This document shows positions 61,323 through 64,000 of a stretch of DNA of 64,000 nt, in pieces. Within the stretch, counting starts at the first letter, position 1; each line of letters begins with the position of its first letter. Origin of the DNA: an uncultured Eubacteriales bacterium (GTDB taxonomy: Bacteria > Bacillota > Clostridia > Oscillospirales > Oscillospiraceae). Below the pieces are notes generated by a model. The model was not told where the DNA came from. It did not search any database and saw only the letters and a program-made list of their open reading frames with translations. The translations under genes and the position numbers were made by a program. The stretch lies in NCBI GenBank assembly GCA_949293985.1, contig CASFFN010000016.1, positions 1 to 64,000 of the forward strand, given 5' to 3'.

Positions 61323-62624
61323 GGCTTCATAACCGGGCTTGCCCAGCAGCTTGAACATATTGCGCTTGTAGTACTCCACGCCGGGCTGGTTGAAGGGATT
61401 GACCCCCAGCATATAAGCGGAAATACCGCAGGAAAGCTCAAAGAAGTAGAACATCTCACCCAGCTTCCGGGCGTCCAGCTGACCCATATCCACGGTGATG
61501 ACCGGCACGCCGCCGTCCACATGGGCGGCCAGGGTGCCCCGGAACGCCTGCTCGTCCACAAAGTCCAGGGTCTTGCCCTCCAGGTAGTTCAGGCCGTCCA
61601 GATTCTTGTAGTCTCCGCCGACGACCATTTTGTTCTCGGGCGCGTCAAAGCGCACCATGGTCTCAAAGATGTTCCGCTCGCCCTGCTGAATCATCTGGCC
61701 CAGGGAGTGGAGGTCCGCGGTCAGCTCCGCGGTAACGGGGAAAATGCCCTTGCCGTCCTTGCCCTCGGACTCACCGAAGAGCTGCTGCCACCAGCCGCCC
61801 ATCATCTTGAAGCTGGGCTCGAAGGATTCCAGAATCTCAATGGCCTTGCCGTGACGGTACAGAAGGTTCCGGGTAGCGGCGTAGAGCCATGCGGGGTTGT
61901 CAAAGGAACGGATGTCATAGTCCTTCTTGGCCTGGACAGCGCCCGCCATGACCTCCATGGGGTCAATGCCGGCAACGGCCATGGGCAGCAGGCCTACGGC
62001 CGTCAGAACGGAATAGCGGCCGCCCACATTGGGGGGAATGACGAAGGTCTCCCAGCCCTCCTCCGTGGCCATCTGCCGCAGAGCGCCCTTTACCGGGTCG
62101 GTGATGGCATAGGTGCGCTTCTTGGCGCCCTCGGTGCCGTACTTCCGCTCCAGCATCCACCGCAGGGCACGGGTAGCGATGGCAGGCTCGGTGGTGGTGC
62201 CGGACTTGGAGATGATGGCGATGGAGAAGTCCTTGCCCTCCAGCAGCCGCTGCAGCTCGTTCCAGCCCCGGGTGGACAGGCCGTTGCCCGCATAGAAAAT
62301 CTGGGGATTGCCCTTGCCCTTGCCGATGTTGTGATTGGCGCCCTGGAGCAGCTCAATGGCGGCCCGGGGTCCTAAGTAGCTGCCGCCGATACCGATAACC
62401 ACGAACACGTCGGAGGTCTCCCGGATCTGCTTGGCGGCGGCGCGGATCCGGCGGATTTCCTCGGTCTCCTCCGCCACCGGCAGATTCAGCCAGCCCAGGA
62501 AATCGCTGCCTTCACCGCTGCCCTCGGTGAGGGTCTGGTGGGCGTTAAAAACTTCCTTTTCGGTAGCCAGCAGGTCCGGCAGGGACAGCTGGCCCCACAC
62601 ATTGGAAATGTCTACTTTAATCAT
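61320..62624 (-). CDS. pgi: Glucose-6-phosphate isomerase
   Basis: 434 residues, the bacterial short form of the glycolytic enzyme interconverting glucose-6-P and fructose-6-P. It has VVIGIGGSYLGPRAAIEL, then SKSGTTTEPAIATRALRWML, then GGRYSVLTAVGLLPMAVAGI and the C-terminal FNQPGVEYYK. The ATG at 62624 was preferred over a GTG at 62645 because MIKVDISNVW is the usual opening. Hairpin element E lies immediately 3'. Confidence 0.96.
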   Translation of the reverse strand: MIKVDISNVWGQLSLPDLLATEKEVFNAHQTLTEGSGEGSDFLGWLNLPVAEETEEIRRIRAAAKQIRETSDVFVVIGIGGSYLGPRAAIELLQGANHNIGKGKGNPQIFYAGNGLSTRGWNELQRLLEGKDFSIAIISKSGTTTEPAIATRALRWMLERKYGTEGAKKRTYAITDPVKGALRQMATEEGWETFVIPPNVGGRYSVLTAVGLLPMAVAGIDPMEVMAGAVQAKKDYDIRSFDNPAWLYAATRNLLYRHGKAIEILESFEPSFKMMGGWWQQLFGESEGKDGKGIFPVTAELTADLHSLGQMIQQGERNIFETMVRFDAPENKMVVGGDYKNLDGLNYLEGKTLDFVDEQAFRGTLAAHVDGGVPVITVDMGQLDARKLGEMFYFFELSCGISAYMLGVNPFNQPGVEYYKRNMFKLLGKPGYEA

Positions 62625-62782
62625 TCTTTTCTTCCGTCCTTTCACGGTTGAATTTCCTTCTCTATGTTATCGCAAATTTCCTCCAAACGCAAGTGCTTCC
62701 CCATAACTTTCCAAAAAATTCACAGCCGGTCTTTGAGAATGAACGCTTTGTCCCGGGGAATACTGGCCTTGGAGGGATGAAC

Positions 62783-62884
62783 ATGAAAAAAGAAACCAAG
62801 GAAAACCCCCGGCCCTGGCAGGCCGTGGACCCCAAGCCTCCGGTCATTCAGTCCGGCCACATGGAAAACCGCAGACAAAACTAA
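62783..62884 (+). CDS. 33-residue putative small protein
   Basis: GGAGGG lies 6 bp before an ATG that opens MKKETKENPRPWQAVDPKPP and ends HMENRRQN. It is charged and proline-rich, with no membrane segment. Codon use looks like the neighbouring GC-rich genes. The function is unknown and it may not be a gene. Confidence 0.4.
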   Translation: MKKETKENPRPWQAVDPKPPVIQSGHMENRRQN

Positions 62885-62889
62885 GTCAG

Positions 62890-63150
62890 CCCCCAACCGG
62901 ATGGAGCCTGCCCCGCCCGCCGATACCGGGCGGGGCGGTGTGCCGCCGCTGGCAATAAAACCGCCCGATATCGTACCATGTAACGATACCGGGCAATTTT
63001 CGTGAATAGGGAAAAGTTCGGCGGACAAGCCGCCGATACCGGGCGGGTCAGGGAAGTAACAAGTAGTAGAAAGCCGCCGTGGGAAATTGTCTGCGGGCAC
63101 TGCCCGCCGGGGGCACCCCGGCTGCGGCGGCGAGCCGCAGGGCACAGCCC
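62890..63150. repeat. R3-rich palindromic block
   Basis: It contains GCCGATACCGGGCGGGGC, ACCGCCCGATATCGTACC, CGATACCGGGCGGGTCAGGG followed by AAGTAACAAGTAGTAGAAAG, CCGCCGTGGGAAATTG, and alternating GCGGGCACTGCCCGC and GGGGGCACCCCGG palindromes. There is no gene. It lies between the small ORF and rqcP. Confidence 0.75.
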
Positions 63151-63158
63151 GCCGGCTT

Positions 63159-63398
63159 TTATACCTCTTTGTACATGGCGCCGGCGTCGTCCTTGCGGAC
63201 ATTGTCGGCCACCTGGACGACCTCCACCGCCAGAGTGCGGGGCCCCAGGTTGATTTCAATCCGGTCTCCGGCCTTCACCTCGTAGCTGGCCTTTACCACC
63301 CGGCCGTTGACACTGACGCGTCCGTTGTCGCAGGCTTCGTTGGCCACGGTGCGGCGCTTGATGAGCCGGGACACCTTCAAATACTTATCCAGTCTCAT
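63159..63398 (-). CDS. rqcP: S4-domain RNA-binding protein RqcP (YabO/Hsp15-like)
   Basis: A 79-residue small S4-domain protein, MRLDKYLKVSRLIKRRTVAN then DNGRVSVNGRVVKASYEVKA. In Bacillus, RqcP (YabO) works with RqcH in ribosome-associated quality control, aiding alanine-tail synthesis on stalled 50S subunits. It overlaps the hup stop by 4 bp (ATGA), so the two are co-translated. The yabP/yabQ genes that usually follow are not present; repeats and pgi follow instead. Confidence 0.9.
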   Translation of the reverse strand: MRLDKYLKVSRLIKRRTVANEACDNGRVSVNGRVVKASYEVKAGDRIEINLGPRTLAVEVVQVADNVRKDDAGAMYKEV

Positions 63399-63670
63399 TT
63401 CGCCACAATGTCCTTGAGGGCCTTGCTGGGCTTGAACACCGGCTGACGGCTGGCAGGGATTTCAATGGCCTCCTTGGTCTTGGGGTTCCGGCCTACCCGG
63501 GCCTGACGGTCCTTCACCTCAAAAATGCCGAAGCCGGACAGCTGCACCTTGTCTCCCTGGGCCATGGTGACGGCGATGGTGTCCACAGCGGCGTTGATGA
63601 TGCTCTCCGTATCCTTCTTGGACAGCCCGGTCTTCTCCGCAACCTGGGCAATCAGTTCTGTTTTATTCAT
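63395..63670 (-). CDS. hup: HU-type DNA-binding protein
   Basis: 91 residues, MNKTELIAQVAEKTGLSKKD, then the beta-arm region GFGIFEVKDRQARVGRNPKT and KPSKALKDIV. A small dimeric nucleoid protein that bends DNA. GAGG precedes the ATG. It is the first of the hup-rqcP pair, 87 bp from the flippase gene end. Confidence 0.96.
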   Translation of the reverse strand: MNKTELIAQVAEKTGLSKKDTESIINAAVDTIAVTMAQGDKVQLSGFGIFEVKDRQARVGRNPKTKEAIEIPASRQPVFKPSKALKDIVAK

Positions 63671-63757
63671 GGCAAATACCTCTTCTCTAAAAGTTGGGAA
63701 GTATAGAGTAACATAAAAAATCCGGAATTGCAAGGAAAAGTGTGGTTTTTCGGGAAA

Positions 63758-64000
63758 TTATTTGAAAAATCTTCCTATCTTCTCACCCTTAGGCAGGAGC
63801 ATACAGTCCTCCCGGGTGATTCCCCGGAAAAACACCACACAAATGGCATACACCACAGCCCCCACAGCCACCGGCACGGCGCACAGCAGCACCCAGCTGG
63901 AGAGGTCAAGTACCTGAGTCAATACATAGTTGGTGCCCCACACCGCCACACCCATGACGGCTGCGGGGATGAAGGACCTTAGCATATTGGTGAGAATCTT
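63758..64000 (-). CDS. C-terminus of a SpoVB/MurJ-like flippase (partial)
   Basis: 81 residues of the end of a protein that continues beyond the window. Two hydrophobic segments (SFIPAAVMGVAVWGTNYVL and WVLLCAVPVAVGAVVYAICV) are followed by a short basic tail ending GEKIGRFFK. This matches the last helices of MATE-like polysaccharide/lipid-II flippases of the SpoVB/YabM type, which often lie beside yabO in Firmicutes. The frame is open to the edge (KILTN before the first visible Met). Confidence 0.65.
   Translation of the reverse strand, partial: KILTNMLRSFIPAAVMGVAVWGTNYVLTQVLDLSSWVLLCAVPVAVGAVVYAICVVFFRGITREDCMLLPKGEKIGRFFK

Noticed and set aside
63671..63757. Promoter of hup
   Set aside because: A TATACT box and a TTGCAA box are present but 22 bp apart, too far for a standard promoter. 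Not called.

Overview
The window looks like a chromosomal segment of a Gram-positive anaerobe of the class Clostridia, most likely an Oscillospiraceae/Ruminococcaceae-type gut bacterium. The reasons are the Firmicutes order of the S10-spc-alpha ribosomal cluster, a perfect CIRCE operator at clpB, the many DUF-family genes typical of Clostridia (DUF1846, DUF1292, DUF2089, DegV), Shine-Dalgarno-led genes, GC-rich coding sequence and a heavy load of short palindromic dispersed repeats. The taxonomic call is inference; no rRNA is present.

Layout. 0-10.7 kb: tRNA-Thr, an RluA-type pseudouridine synthase, an ABC exporter, a GH31 glycosidase with a divergent AraC regulator, HD and HAD hydrolases, MetY (sulfhydrylase) and a second HD protein. 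10.7-14.2 kb: a DUF2089 regulator, an AT-rich acetyltransferase and asnS. 14.2-20.7 kb (minus strand): a flavin-based extracytosolic electron-transfer locus that joins EetA/EetB-like genes, a tandem FMN-binding lipoprotein (frameshifted), ApbE flavin transferase, and RnfC-RnfD-RnfG plus a Cys-containing membrane protein, but with no RnfA, RnfE or RnfB. 20.8-23.8 kb: an AT-rich restriction-modification island (C5 methyltransferase plus two nuclease-like genes with overlapping ends). 24.1-29.4 kb: L-cysteine desulfidase, about 1.5 kb of stacked repeats, then dapA-dapB-dapF. 29.5-36.5 kb: a 1263-residue secreted and membrane-anchored repeat protein, a 203-bp TIR-bounded element, and clpB under CIRCE. 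36.5-37.7 kb: a candidate small RNA and more repeats. 37.7-53.7 kb (minus): rplQ-rpoA-rpsD-rpsK-rpsM-rpmJ-infA-map-adk-secY through to rpsJ, with a strong promoter and long leader. 53.7-64 kb: DUF1846, DUF1292, an ArsC-like protein, a CrtO-like membrane protein, DegV, a two-component system with a HAD phosphatase, a small P-loop protein, pgi, and rqcP-hup next to a partial SpoVB/MurJ-like flippase.

The strongest items for a second look are: (1) the hybrid Eet/Rnf flavinylation locus with non-canonical flavin-attachment motifs and a second DxxSGAT motif at the RnfG tail; (2) a five-copy hairpin element of about 165 bp that sits at gene 3' ends, including between rpoA and rplQ and inside the Eet/Rnf locus, where it supplies a stop codon; (3) an orphan promoter-terminator pair that predicts a roughly 115-nt RNA with an anti-Shine-Dalgarno tract, lying antisense to a tiny peptide ORF; (4) an R-M island with two PD-(D/E)XK-like proteins; and (5) a 203-bp inverted-repeat-bounded insertion between two copies of a 31-bp palindrome. 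All start sites, promoters and motifs were read by eye from the sequence; no database search was possible.
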